64,000 nt of DNA from positions 186,001 through 250,000 of the forward strand of contig BAHV02000016.1 of assembly GCA_000508965.1 (NCBI GenBank). The letters run 5' to 3'. Of the stretch, positions 1 through 8,479 are shown piece after piece. Position 1 is the stretch's first letter, and each line of letters opens with the position of its first letter. Below the pieces are notes generated by a model. That model was not told where the DNA came from. It did no database searches and saw only the letters and a list, made by a program, of their open reading frames with translations. This DNA is from Dielma sp000508965. GTDB lineage: Bacteria > Bacillota_I > Bacilli_A > Erysipelotrichales > Erysipelotrichaceae. Position numbers and translations under genes: made by a program.

Positions 1-920
1 TTACTGCGATAAATAGCGCGTCCCGCTTCATCTTGAATAATTGAAGCTGTGATACCCTTTATGGCATTGCAGCTTTCCGTAAATACTTTTAAATCTTCAT
101 AAGTAACCGTTGGCACATAACCGTGATTGCGCTGATAGATTTCAATCGCCTTCACCAAGCCCATCGTATTTTCCTTACCGATTTTCATAACCCGGCCGAT
201 CCCCTTGTATTGAAGCCGCATATTCGCCGCATCTTTGCTGTGCGCGCAGGCGACAAAACCGCTGGTTGGTCCGGATAATGCTTTAGCACCTGAATAGCAG
301 ACAAAATCAGCGCCCATCTGCACATACTTAGACAGATCCTCTTCCGCCGCTGCATCTACGATACATGGAATATTGAGCTGATTGGCAGCTTTAATGACCG
401 TCTGCACATCAACCATATCCTTTTGAACACAGTGATGACTCTTAACAAAGAAGATCGCACACGTATTCTCATTAACGGCATGCGTAATGTCTTCAATTTT
501 TGAACCATTGGCATAACCGACTTCCACAACCTTGCCGCCGCCGATTTCAATCATTGAATCAATAGGCGCACCAAAATCAACATTATGTCCCTTCAATAAG
601 ATGACTTCACGTTTTTTTGTATTCGCTGCAGTTTCACTGAAACGATGCACCTTCTGCAGGTCATCACCGCAGATCAGGGAGGCAACACTCAAAGCAATGC
701 CGCTGGAGGCACTGGAAGTGACACAGGCATCTTCACAGCCAATCAGCTCGCCGATGCGTTTGCCGGCCCATTCAAGCAATTCATCGATCACTACATAATT
801 GCCGGCCGCCTCAACCAATGTTTTGCCAACCTCTTCACTGACAGTTGAAACCCCAAGCTTGGTCATTCTGCCGGAAGCATTGATAACACCATGTAAACCA
901 TTCTCTGTATAGATATTCAT
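1..920 (-). CDS. SelA-like PLP enzyme, DgaE family, copy 2 (3' end outside window)
   Basis: Read from the ATG at 920, preceded by GAGGGAAAC, the frame stays open to the left edge, so the C-terminus is missing. The protein starts MNIYTENGLHGVINASGRM and has the fold signatures of the SelA/DgaE group of PLP-dependent enzymes: an N-terminal INASGRMTKLG motif, TSSASSGIA for phosphate binding, DAAAEED for the pyridine-nitrogen aspartate, and SGAKALSGPTSGF, whose Lys should carry PLP. It is clearly homologous to, but well diverged from, the second PLP gene at 1711-2817 (I judge roughly half the positions identical by eye). DgaE enzymes remove ammonia from D-glucosaminate-6-phosphate to give a 2-keto-3-deoxy acid phosphate; the substrate here is unknown. 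It is the last gene seen in the operon and may be a heteromeric partner or a second-substrate enzyme. Confidence 0.85.
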   Translation of the reverse strand, partial: MNIYTENGLHGVINASGRMTKLGVSTVSEEVGKTLVEAAGNYVVIDELLEWAGKRIGELIGCEDACVTSSASSGIALSVASLICGDDLQKVHRFSETAANTKKREVILLKGHNVDFGAPIDSMIEIGGGKVVEVGYANGSKIEDITHAVNENTCAIFFVKSHHCVQKDMVDVQTVIKAANQLNIPCIVDAAAEEDLSKYVQMGADFVCYSGAKALSGPTSGFVACAHSKDAANMRLQYKGIGRVMKIGKENTMGLVKAIEIYQRNHGYVPTVTYEDLKVFTESCNAIKGITASIIQDEAGRAIYRS

Positions 921-945
921 TAGTTTCCCTCATTTCTAAAGTAAG

Positions 946-967
946 AAAGAGGCAGAATTGCCTCTTT
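946..967 (-). terminator. Hairpin between the aldolase and second PLP genes
   Basis: A perfect stem (AAAGAGGCA with TGCCTCTTT) with a 4-nt loop lies in the 54-nt gap, which is the largest gap in the operon. The T-tract after it is interrupted (CTTACTTT), so it looks like a partial terminator or RNA-processing site that would lower expression of the distal PLP gene, not a full stop. Confidence 0.5.
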
Positions 968-974
968 GATTTAT

Positions 975-1709
975 TTAAGCAAGTTCTTTCACAATGCTCA
1001 TTAAAGTTTTTACATCTTCGATCCGGGTGCAGCCGCTTTCCTTATCAATAATTGATGTATAAACATGCGGAATTGTCTGCTTGACCCCAGCATCTAAAAT
1101 GATCTGAAGGATTTCCCTAAAGTTATCCAAATCGATACCGCCGGTTGGCTCAAGAATGAAATCAGCCTCCGCACATGCCTTCGCTACCGCAATCAGCTCA
1201 TCTTTACACTTCAAACCGCCCATTGGGAAGAATTTCACGGAATTGCCGCCCATTTCCTTAATCATTGCAATGGCTGTAGCAACCGGTACCAATGCCGGCT
1301 CAGCATCCTTGCTTAATGGTCCGGTAGAAATTTTAACTAAACCCGGCGTGCCCGTAGGCGATACCAGCGCATTGATATGTGAGCAGTCGTCACCGACATT
1401 CGCCCGTGTCCAGCCTACGGCTGAAAAAACCTGATTAAAATGATTAGCTTTGATTTCCTTAGCGATTTCAGCAACAGCCCGCCATTGATTCGGGTTGCCG
1501 CCGCCAAGCCCCACAGAAAGATTGCCTTCCAGGGCTTCATTGTATTTCTTCATATCCTCGACAGCACTTGGCACATCAGGATAATTCGCTGACAGCACAC
1601 CGACAACTACATGCTTTTCGGCAGCCGCATAGATTTCCTTCGCATTTTCCAAATTACCTGCCAGTACATTCAGACATACACGATCGTTGTAATAATTGAT
1701 ATTTGACAT
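975..1709 (-). CDS. dgaF: KDPG-type aldolase, DgaF / EF_0839 family
   Basis: This is a (beta/alpha)8 aldolase of about 245 residues, expected to split a 2-keto-3-deoxy-6-phospho acid into pyruvate and glyceraldehyde-3-phosphate. Visible signatures are VGLGGGNP, the Schiff-base lysine in SVKFFPMGGLK and the phosphate-binding EPTGGIDLDN near the C-terminus. The ATG at 1709 is preferred over an upstream in-frame start because GGAGGG sits just before it; it lies one base after the stop of the PLP gene, so the two are translationally coupled. The pairing with a SelA-like PLP enzyme is the same as in the Salmonella dga operon for D-glucosaminate. Gene name is by family; the true substrate is not shown. 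Confidence 0.88.
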   Translation of the reverse strand: MSNINYYNDRVCLNVLAGNLENAKEIYAAAEKHVVVGVLSANYPDVPSAVEDMKKYNEALEGNLSVGLGGGNPNQWRAVAEIAKEIKANHFNQVFSAVGWTRANVGDDCSHINALVSPTGTPGLVKISTGPLSKDAEPALVPVATAIAMIKEMGGNSVKFFPMGGLKCKDELIAVAKACAEADFILEPTGGIDLDNFREILQIILDAGVKQTIPHVYTSIIDKESGCTRIEDVKTLMSIVKELA

Positions 1710-1710
1710 A

Positions 1711-2817
1711 TTAACCCTCCACAATTTCTTTTAGACGCGCAGCGATGATTTCCTTATCACCCTTACCCAAAGGCCGGGTATCAAAGGATAAGATCCCCAT
1801 ACTCAGCAAATGTTTACGGCAGTGAATCGCCGGATTCCCTGAGCGCAGCTCAGCATCGATTACCAAGGCTGACTTATGTGTCACTGATTCATCAACACTG
1901 ACCTGAGAGCGATAAATCTCACGGCCGGCCTCATCCTGAACCTGTACCGCCGTCAAGCCCTTGATCTGATTGATTTGCTCATTCAGATAAGCAACACTTT
2001 CAAGATTCAGCTTAACCTCGGCAGCGTGATCTTTATTAAAATAAAGCTCCATTGCCTTTAACAGTCCCATGATTCCTTCCTTACCGATTTTCATCGGCCT
2101 GGCAATACCATTATACTGCTTTCTGGCATAATTTATATACTGTTTTTTGCCGGTTACAAAACCGGAAGTTGGCGCTTCAAGTGCCTTAGCTCCGCTGTAA
2201 ATAACAAGATCAGCGCCCATCGCAACATATTTGCACATATCTTCTTCAGCTGCCGCATCAATGATCAGCGGCAGATTATGAGCATGTGCAATTTCAATCA
2301 TTTTCTCAAGACTGAGCATTCCTTTCTGAATGCAGTGATGACTTTTGACATAAAGCAATGCCGCTGTTTTATCGCTGATTGCCTCAATCATATCTGTTTC
2401 AGTGACATCATTAGCCATGCCGACCTCAACAGGCTGACCGCCGCCAAGGCGGATCAGTGAGGTAATCGGTGCACCGAATTGAACGACATGCCCCTTCATC
2501 AGCAAAATCTCATTAGCCATACCGCTGGCATCCGGAAGCCGTTCAATCACTGATTTCTTGCCTTTGGAAATAACACCCGCCACACTCATGCAGATTCCCG
2601 CTGAAGCACTGGATGTTACCAGACTGGCTTCCGCTTTTGTATAAGCAGCGATGATTTCACCAGCTTTATCCATTAATTCATCGATAACCACATAAGACTG
2701 ACCGCCTTCGACAACTGCCTTGGCAACCTCATCACTGAGGGTAGAAACGCCAAGCGCTGTCATCCGGCCGGCCGCATTAATCACTCTTGGCAGTCCGATC
2801 GTTGAATAAATGCTCAT
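1711..2817 (-). CDS. dgaE: SelA-like PLP enzyme, DgaE family, copy 1
   Basis: A complete 368-residue PLP enzyme related to selenocysteine synthase and to D-glucosaminate-6-phosphate ammonia-lyase. Motifs in order are INAAGRMTALG near residue 14, TSSASAGIC near 68, KSHHCIQKG in the middle, DAAAEEDMCKY with the PLP aspartate, and YSGAKALEAPTSGF with the likely PLP lysine. It follows DUF4310 by 11 bases and is followed after one base by the aldolase, so amine elimination and aldol cleavage are encoded together. Two paralogues of this enzyme flank the aldolase, an unusual arrangement. Assignment to the family is firm; the reaction is inferred from the dga pathway. Confidence 0.88.
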   Translation of the reverse strand: MSIYSTIGLPRVINAAGRMTALGVSTLSDEVAKAVVEGGQSYVVIDELMDKAGEIIAAYTKAEASLVTSSASAGICMSVAGVISKGKKSVIERLPDASGMANEILLMKGHVVQFGAPITSLIRLGGGQPVEVGMANDVTETDMIEAISDKTAALLYVKSHHCIQKGMLSLEKMIEIAHAHNLPLIIDAAAEEDMCKYVAMGADLVIYSGAKALEAPTSGFVTGKKQYINYARKQYNGIARPMKIGKEGIMGLLKAMELYFNKDHAAEVKLNLESVAYLNEQINQIKGLTAVQVQDEAGREIYRSQVSVDESVTHKSALVIDAELRSGNPAIHCRKHLLSMGILSFDTRPLGKGDKEIIAARLKEIVEG

Positions 2818-2828
2818 AGCAATTGATC

Positions 2829-3476
2829 CTATAGGAAGAATGCGCCGAGAATCATAGCGCCAAGGATTGCGCCGCCGGTCATTTCTTTACCTAATTTATA
2901 GAAAATCGCACCGCCGATAATCGAACCGATACCGGCCCATACATTATACTGACAAGCAGCTACGATGATCATCGGACCCAGATAACGGCCTGTCGCATTA
3001 CCGGCACCCATCATAATACTTGTACCGCCAACCGCAACACCATCCGGAACCAGCTTACGAATACCGATGATTACCGCGCCTAAGACAAGGCCGATCACCG
3101 CACCGGTTACTAATGCGAACAGAATGTTATCAAAAGGCATTGTAACACCCATGGATAATAATAATGCCGGAATACCAATACCAACACCAGTCATCAAAGA
3201 ACCGCCGATATCAAGAATACCTACTAACGGTCCTTCCAGTACACGGGCAATCAGGAAGCCAGCCGCAAAGCCTGCAGCTGCCGCGAAATCACCGCCGTCA
3301 AGGCCATCTCTGAGCATTTGTACGATTGCAATATCATTAAATGCACCGGTGCCGAATTTAATATACATGAAGGTACCTGCGAAGATTGCCGCCGCAGCTC
3401 CCATAATCAATAAAATAAATGTTTCATCTTTCATTAAAAAGGCATCAACCTTTTGCGCAAATGTTTTCTTTTCCAT
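2829..3476 (-). CDS. DUF4310 family membrane protein (EF_0833-like)
   Basis: A 215-residue integral membrane protein with about six hydrophobic segments, rich in Gly and Ala, including VGIGIPALLLSMGVTM and a MMGAGNATGRYLGP loop. It is always, as far as I recall, encoded beside DUF4311, DUF4312 and an SFCGS protein, as here. No enzymatic motif is visible. The neighbourhood suggests that it and DUF4311 form the membrane part of a transporter, replacing the IIC/IID pair found in the related mannose-type glucosaminate PTS. Start ATG at 3476 has GGAGGAACG upstream. Confidence 0.85.
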   Translation of the reverse strand: MEKKTFAQKVDAFLMKDETFILLIMGAAAAIFAGTFMYIKFGTGAFNDIAIVQMLRDGLDGGDFAAAAGFAAGFLIARVLEGPLVGILDIGGSLMTGVGIGIPALLLSMGVTMPFDNILFALVTGAVIGLVLGAVIIGIRKLVPDGVAVGGTSIMMGAGNATGRYLGPMIIVAACQYNVWAGIGSIIGGAIFYKLGKEMTGGAILGAMILGAFFL

Positions 3477-3488
3477 TGATCGTTCCTC

Positions 3489-4208
3489 CTACAGACCAAG
3501 CTTAGCAAAGAAGCCTCTGAAGTATGCGATGGCAATGAACATTACCACAACAATTGCAATCAGAACCTTAACGATGCCGCTCTTATAACCATTTTCTTCA
3601 GCTGATTTACCAATCAGGATACCTAATACGATACCTGGCACTGCATTGCCTGAAACCAATGCGGAAATACCGCCTAAAATCGTACCCCACATACCTGTGT
3701 AACGGCCAGCGTCAATAGCTGCCAGCCAGAAAATAGCAGGCATGACCGGATTCAGCATCCAGCCGGTTGCTGGTGTCAGTACGTTATTCGCAATCAATGA
3801 AAGCTTTTCCGGAATAATGGTAGCCATTGTATTAAGGAAGGTAACGATTAAAGCACCGATTACCGAACCTGCCATCATCATTTTGCGCGGATTCTGAATC
3901 GTTTCCTCAACATTACGGTTTTTAACCAATAATGAGGCAGCCGCCCAGTTTGGTACAATACGATGGAATACATCCCCTGATAAAGCACCGGCGCCTAACG
4001 CAGAAGCCGCTGCTGAGAAGAAGAACCCTAACCCGAATGAGAAATGGGCAACCGGGTCACCGTTACATGCGTTAAATTCTCCCAATGTTCTGAATGCGCC
4101 CATGGCCTGAATTTCAGGTGCATGGAACATTCTGGCAGCACCGGCCGCGATACAGCCGCCGCCGATAACACCAATAATTACTGAATAAAGTATAACCTCG
4201 ACATTCAT
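3489..4208 (-). CDS. DUF4311 family membrane protein (EF_0832-like)
   Basis: A 239-residue protein with roughly seven hydrophobic segments, beginning with a Gly-rich helix (VIIGVIGGGCIAAGAARM) and ending in a hydrophobic helix and short basic tail. The loop GEFNACNGDPVAHFSFGLG is a strongly polar conserved-looking patch between the first two helices. Its ATG abuts the stop of DUF4312 directly (TAAATG), and 12 bases separate it from DUF4310. Probable partner of DUF4310 in a membrane complex; function otherwise unknown. Confidence 0.85.
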   Translation of the reverse strand: MNVEVILYSVIIGVIGGGCIAAGAARMFHAPEIQAMGAFRTLGEFNACNGDPVAHFSFGLGFFFSAAASALGAGALSGDVFHRIVPNWAAASLLVKNRNVEETIQNPRKMMMAGSVIGALIVTFLNTMATIIPEKLSLIANNVLTPATGWMLNPVMPAIFWLAAIDAGRYTGMWGTILGGISALVSGNAVPGIVLGILIGKSAEENGYKSGIVKVLIAIVVVMFIAIAYFRGFFAKLGL

Positions 4209-4508
4209 TTACTTATCCTCCTCTTGGACATCTAAATATTTAACCTTTAATATAATGCGGGCAGTTACCGTGTAATAACGGCGTACTCTTGGCATGAAGA
4301 TAAACAGGAAAGCTTCCTTCTTTTCTGTGACATCCACCTTGTCAAAGTAGACTTCCTGAGTATCCATCTGGATGATCGGCTTGTTGATATCCTGGAATAC
4401 CTGCTTGCGCATCATATTAAAAATCTTCCCCACCGTATCAACCATACCGTCACCGCTCATTGTCACCGTGACTGTATGATCCATCTCCTTCAGCAGCTGC
4501 TCGCTCAT
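4209..4508 (-). CDS. DUF4312 family small protein (EF_0831-like)
   Basis: A soluble 99-residue protein of mixed alpha/beta character, starting MSEQLLKEMDHTVTV and ending in a charged tail. No catalytic residues can be recognised. It lies between the SFCGS protein and the two membrane proteins with two-base or zero-base spacing, so it probably belongs to the same complex, perhaps as a cytosolic subunit. Its small size and alternating strand/helix pattern would suit a PTS-like or regulatory domain, but I see no phosphorylatable Cys or His motif. Confidence 0.82.
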   Translation of the reverse strand: MSEQLLKEMDHTVTVTMSGDGMVDTVGKIFNMMRKQVFQDINKPIIQMDTQEVYFDKVDVTEKKEAFLFIFMPRVRRYYTVTARIILKVKYLDVQEEDK

Positions 4509-4510
4509 GA

Positions 4511-4876
4511 CTACTCTCCGTGTACTTTACGGTATGTTTCCACAAGTCTTTGACCTAAGTCTTCCACATCCATGAAGCCCAGTCCGACTACCTTGCAGCC
4601 ATCTTCAACAGCTGTACAGGCAGCTTCAATTGAACGCAGCTCAGATTTAGCCTTATAGCCATATTTATTTTGGGCTGTCAAAGCACCGGCACCGCCGCTG
4701 CCGCAGAAGCTGATCCCTAAATCGGCATTATTTTCATGCATCACATCGCCTAATTTCATATCCGCTGCCATGCCTGGAATAACGATTGCCTTACCGCCTG
4801 CCTTTTCAACACCTCTGGCTACCGCCTGGCCTTTACCCATGCGATGACCGATTACTACTAAAATTTCTTTACTCAT
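4511..4876 (-). CDS. SFCGS-family glycine-rich protein (EF_0830-like)
   Basis: About 121 residues, named after the SFCGSGGAGALTAQNKYG motif seen here in the middle of the protein. The N-terminus (KEILVVIGHRMGKGQAVARGV) looks like a Rossmann-type strand-loop-helix, as in PTS IIB proteins, and a Cys in the SFCGS loop could be reactive. I prefer ATG 4876 over 4888 because the GGATGGG ribosome site then has normal spacing; the gene overlaps the stop of the PRD gene. The family occurs with DUF4310-4312. A phosphocarrier-like or substrate-binding role is possible but unproven. Confidence 0.82.
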   Translation of the reverse strand: MSKEILVVIGHRMGKGQAVARGVEKAGGKAIVIPGMAADMKLGDVMHENNADLGISFCGSGGAGALTAQNKYGYKAKSELRSIEAACTAVEDGCKVVGLGFMDVEDLGQRLVETYRKVHGE

Positions 4877-5252
4877 TGTTTTTCCCATCCTTTCTGTTTT
4901 CGAGATATAATTGAATATGAGTAGCTACTAAAAATAACTCTGATTTATTTACTTCACAGCCATGACTTTCAAACAGCTCCTTCACCAATTCTTCTGAAAG
5001 CTGCATAGCCTGTAAAGAAACACCTTCCATCAGTGAATCATCAAGATCCGGAATAAATTCCTTACTCAAAATACGTTTCGTAAGTGCTACTAAATGATTC
5101 GTAAACACCATTTCCGCATTCTCATCACTGAATTCAATCTTTAACTGCTTAAGCTTATCATCGACCTGCTTCATACAGCGTACGATTTCTTCGCTTACTT
5201 CCACACTGACATCACTATTGGTCAGTATCGTGTCTAAATACTTCAATTTCAT
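4869..5252 (-). CDS. Stand-alone PRD-domain protein (EF_0829-like)
   Basis: A 127-residue all-helical protein consisting of one PTS-regulation domain. The conserved PRD histidines are plausible at NHLVAL in the first half and ATHIQLYL in the second. PRDs are phosphorylated by HPr or EII proteins in regulators of the BglG type; here the domain is detached and has no DNA- or RNA-binding part. The 5' end overlaps the amidohydrolase by 38 bases. GGGGGG abuts the ATG at 5252, while a TTG two codons later has better spacing, so the true start may be 5246. Confidence 0.8.
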   Translation of the reverse strand: MKLKYLDTILTNSDVSVEVSEEIVRCMKQVDDKLKQLKIEFSDENAEMVFTNHLVALTKRILSKEFIPDLDDSLMEGVSLQAMQLSEELVKELFESHGCEVNKSELFLVATHIQLYLENRKDGKNNE

Positions 5253-6351
5253 CCCCCCTGCTATAAATCGTATTGACTAAAGTCAGCCGCTGCTTCAGTG
5301 TTAATGAATCGCCGATAGAATCCACAACCGCTTCATCACAGTCACTCAGCTTCATTACGGATACATCACCGATAAAGCCTTCTTTCAATTCTCCCAGTCC
5401 CTTCAGCTGATAATGTTTGGCGGGAACACTGGTTGCCTTACTGATAACATCTTCAAGTGATTCACCGCAATTCAGCAGTTTTGAAAGTACCGCCGCCAGA
5501 TTGTATACCGGGCCTTGATAATTCTCCACATGCAGATCGGTTGAAATCAAATCACAGTCAAAGTTCTGCGTCATCGCCTGTTTAAAAGTTTTAAAGCTAA
5601 AGCTTGCGACCCCATGTCCGATATCGAAGAGAACACCGCGTCTGCGTGCGTTCAGCGCTTCCTCAATAATCGTACCGTCAGCATTTAAGATACCGCCCTT
5701 TTTGCCATGATAAGCATGTGTCACGATATCACCGGCTTCAAGTACATTCAGCACATCCTTTAAGGCCGGCGGATAATTCCCGACATGAACCATCAGCGGC
5801 AGCTTAACCTCATGAGCGATTTCAGCCGCCAGACGAATCGGTTCAAACCCCATGGCGCCAACCACACTGGCACTGGCCCTGGCCTTCAAACCAACAATGT
5901 TATCCGGATATTTGGCCGCCGCCGCCTTCAGCGCTTCCCGATCAATTTTGTTCAGATCATCAAGCTCATGCGGTTCAGCCAGCCCCAGCTTAGAGACATT
6001 CAGCAAAGTAAAGACCTTTGTTTTGCAGCGGTCAATATACTCACTGCGGAAAGTCTCATAATTCAAAGCACCGCTGCTGCCAGCATCAAGGATCGTCGTT
6101 GCCCCGCGCTGAATACCCAATACATCAGGTTCAATACCCAGTGAACATTGTGGGAAACAATGCACATGAATATCAATCAGACCCGGTGTTACTAAACAGC
6201 CGGAAGCATCAATCACGTCAGCATTTTCTGCTTCAATATGCGGTGCGATTTTTTCAATACGGCCGTTTTTCAACAGGATATCCATTACTTCCTGATGATA
6301 ACCATTGACCGGACTCAGCAGACTGCCATTCTTAATCAGTAGTTCCAACAT
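5215..6351 (-). CDS. Metal-dependent amidohydrolase / deacetylase (EF_0837-like)
   Basis: A 378-residue amidohydrolase-superfamily enzyme. DIHVHCFP supplies the first two metal ligands, GLKARAS has a lysine in the position of the bridging carbamylated Lys, and MVHVGN, THAYHGKKGG, DIGHGVASF and STDLHVEN follow in the usual order. The N-terminal beta domain (LIKNGSLLSP) and the C-terminal LKEGFIGDVSV are typical of dihydroorotase/deacetylase relatives. In the operon it would remove an acyl group or open a cyclic amide before the PLP lyase acts. Family assignment is firm; the substrate is not known. Confidence 0.87.
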   Translation of the reverse strand: MLELLIKNGSLLSPVNGYHQEVMDILLKNGRIEKIAPHIEAENADVIDASGCLVTPGLIDIHVHCFPQCSLGIEPDVLGIQRGATTILDAGSSGALNYETFRSEYIDRCKTKVFTLLNVSKLGLAEPHELDDLNKIDREALKAAAAKYPDNIVGLKARASASVVGAMGFEPIRLAAEIAHEVKLPLMVHVGNYPPALKDVLNVLEAGDIVTHAYHGKKGGILNADGTIIEEALNARRRGVLFDIGHGVASFSFKTFKQAMTQNFDCDLISTDLHVENYQGPVYNLAAVLSKLLNCGESLEDVISKATSVPAKHYQLKGLGELKEGFIGDVSVMKLSDCDEAVVDSIGDSLTLKQRLTLVNTIYSRGDEIEVFRHDTDQ

Positions 6352-6354
6352 GTG

Positions 6355-8262
6355 TCAAACCTCCTTGTTGAATATATAGAGGAAAAATGCATATCGCTCA
6401 TGAATCGGAATTGTAATCAATAAGCTTTCCTCAACGAGAGCGAAAAATTTTTCCATTAAATCAAACACATTACTCTGTTCATCGCGGTATTTATAATAAG
6501 CCTCAATAATTTCTTCTTCATCTTCTTCATTCTGCTGAGAAAACCAGCGAGGCACTGCCATACTCATATGAATCAGCATACCGAGTACCGCATCCTGACC
6601 CATTGAAACCTCAGGAGGCAGCTTGCTGATATATTCAAGCAGGGTCAGCTGCAGCTTACTGTATAAGGTCGAAGCCGCCGCCAAATCAGTCTTGCTTGGA
6701 TCTAGCTCATCCTTATATAAATCAAAGGGATCATTCTTAGCATTAAAGGAAGCCGAATTACTGTGATCCATTGGAATAGAATCAATGAATTTCCCATAAT
6801 GCAGAAATTCTTGTATCCGCTGAATATCTTCCATCGATAAAATCCTGGAAATCTTAATGACCGGATAAGCCGAATGCGCGATTGGAATCGTTGATATCAC
6901 AAAATCGATATCCTTCCACAAATTTATATTGTCAAGCTGATAAGGAGATACCGAACCGACAATCGTCAAATTCTGAAACACATTGCGGATACGGGTTGTC
7001 AGCAGGTTGCTTAACCCCTTGCCTGTCGCACAGACGACCAAAACCTTTTTGTTGCTTGCTGTCTGATTGATCAGATTCTTATAAAGATAAATTGCCAGAT
7101 AACTGATTTCATTCTCAGAAGGCTTCATCAAAAAATGTTTTTCAAAGATGTCCGCAAAATCATTAGCTAATAAATAAAAATCCGCGTAATTTTCTTTCAA
7201 TTCTTCGATCAATGGATTCTCATCATTTTCAAGATGCAGATATTCTTTACTGATCGTATGCTGGAGATGCTCATACAGATCATCATATAAGGTAATCGTA
7301 TCAAAGACATAAGGCAGATGGTGCTTATCCGCTTTCAGCAGTTCAAGCATCTCATCAAGCGCGTGATCCAATTCATTCAGATCCAGACAGCTTTGATTTA
7401 CAAAGATACCGTTAGAATTTAAAATCGTATTCATCCATTGAACTTCCAATGTATTGATACCGCGGTTGCCAAGCTCCTGAAGCAGCGCCATTGTATAATC
7501 ACTGCCGACTGCCTTTTGATCGTTTTGAGTAAAGCCCTTGCGCAGCCGCAGATCGCGAATCAGACAATAGCTCAGCAGATTGATAAAAGCCGTATTGGAG
7601 AGCCAAACATTATAATGTGTGTTCACCTTTTTGATTGCCTGTGAGACATCGCTGATAGTCAGCATTGAAATCTCTTCCTTAAGAATACGCGGCAGCAGCA
7701 AATACCAATCTTCCGGTGTATAGCTGCCTTTAAATGCACTTACCAATAGCTGTGTCACAATCTTTCGCAGCATAAATTCCTCAGCTTCTAGCTGATAGCC
7801 ATAAGCCTTTTGTGAATTGATGCGGATACCGCTGAAAGCCGCTTCTAAATTATTCAGAATACGAATTGCGGTTGAACGTGAAATATAGAAAGTATCGGCA
7901 ATCTCATCGGCGCTGATTGGCTTGCTTTGCAGCATCAGATAAAGCAGCATCGAATTATTCCTTGTTTCATCGGAATCATCCAGCAATGACGGCTCCTCTT
8001 GCTGACCGTTTTCAGCAATGATGCGGCTGGCCTTGGGCTTTTGCTCTGCGGGGATATAAAACCCCTTTTTAGCCTTTGTCCTCACATCGATCCCCTGCTT
8101 CTCAAGCGCTTCACGAATCTCATTCAAATCATAGCGAATCGTTCGTTCACTTTTGCCAAAGCGATTCATCAATACCGTTATATCCATCGGTGTGCCAGCA
8201 GCAATCAGATTTTTTAATATTTCGATCTGGCGGTTTTTTAATTGAAGCTTCACGTCAGTCAT
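6355..8262 (-). CDS. PRD/EIIB-containing transcriptional regulator of the operon
   Basis: About 635 residues. The N-terminus has two helix-turn-helix units (NRQIEILKNLI and SKPISADEIADTFYISRSTAIRIL). PRD-like helical regions follow, then a GatB-type EIIB domain with its reactive Cys in VLVVCATGKGLSN, and a C-terminal helical domain with MLIHMSMAVPRW and HERYAFFLYIF that looks like a further PRD. No EIIA domain is visible. Such regulators sense sugar transport through PTS phosphorylation. It is the first gene of the operon and is probably autoregulated. The ATG at 8262 abuts AGAAGGG; a TTG at 8274 or GTG at 8253 could be the real start. Confidence 0.87.
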   Translation of the reverse strand: MTDVKLQLKNRQIEILKNLIAAGTPMDITVLMNRFGKSERTIRYDLNEIREALEKQGIDVRTKAKKGFYIPAEQKPKASRIIAENGQQEEPSLLDDSDETRNNSMLLYLMLQSKPISADEIADTFYISRSTAIRILNNLEAAFSGIRINSQKAYGYQLEAEEFMLRKIVTQLLVSAFKGSYTPEDWYLLLPRILKEEISMLTISDVSQAIKKVNTHYNVWLSNTAFINLLSYCLIRDLRLRKGFTQNDQKAVGSDYTMALLQELGNRGINTLEVQWMNTILNSNGIFVNQSCLDLNELDHALDEMLELLKADKHHLPYVFDTITLYDDLYEHLQHTISKEYLHLENDENPLIEELKENYADFYLLANDFADIFEKHFLMKPSENEISYLAIYLYKNLINQTASNKKVLVVCATGKGLSNLLTTRIRNVFQNLTIVGSVSPYQLDNINLWKDIDFVISTIPIAHSAYPVIKISRILSMEDIQRIQEFLHYGKFIDSIPMDHSNSASFNAKNDPFDLYKDELDPSKTDLAAASTLYSKLQLTLLEYISKLPPEVSMGQDAVLGMLIHMSMAVPRWFSQQNEEDEEEIIEAYYKYRDEQSNVFDLMEKFFALVEESLLITIPIHERYAFFLYIFNKEV

Positions 8263-8309
8263 CCCTTCTTTCAATTGCTCCTGTTACATTTTCATTTTAA
8301 CAGGGATTT

Positions 8310-8381
8310 AATTTGTTTTAATTCTAACAAATTGCAAAAACATGTAAAGTAACTGCAATTTTGAATTGTTTAAAATTGCAG
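8310..8381 (-). promoter_or_regulatory. Operon promoter with two inverted repeats
   Basis: On the minus strand TTTACA (8343-8348) and TAGAAT (8321-8326) are 16 bp apart. The -10 box lies in the centre of an inverted repeat, AATTTGTT/AACAAATT (8310-8333). A second, 10-bp inverted repeat, CTGCAATTTT/AAAATTGCAG (8353-8381), lies just upstream of the -35 box. The upstream repeat suits an activator site and the central one a repressor or autoregulator site. The regulator encoded immediately downstream is the obvious candidate ligand. Confidence 0.6.
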
Positions 8382-8398
8382 AAATAATCTGATGAAAG

Positions 8399-8425
8399 AA
8401 AAAATCCGACAGTGAGATGTCGGAT
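8399..8425 (-). terminator. Intrinsic terminator after the XRE gene
   Basis: ATCCGAC and GTCGGAT form a stem which, read on the minus strand, is followed by TTTTTTC. It separates the XRE gene from the large operon downstream. Confidence 0.75.
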
Positions 8426-8479
8426 CATCATTGATCGTTGCAAATTTATATAGTTAATGCATAGCGTTTCAATGATCTT

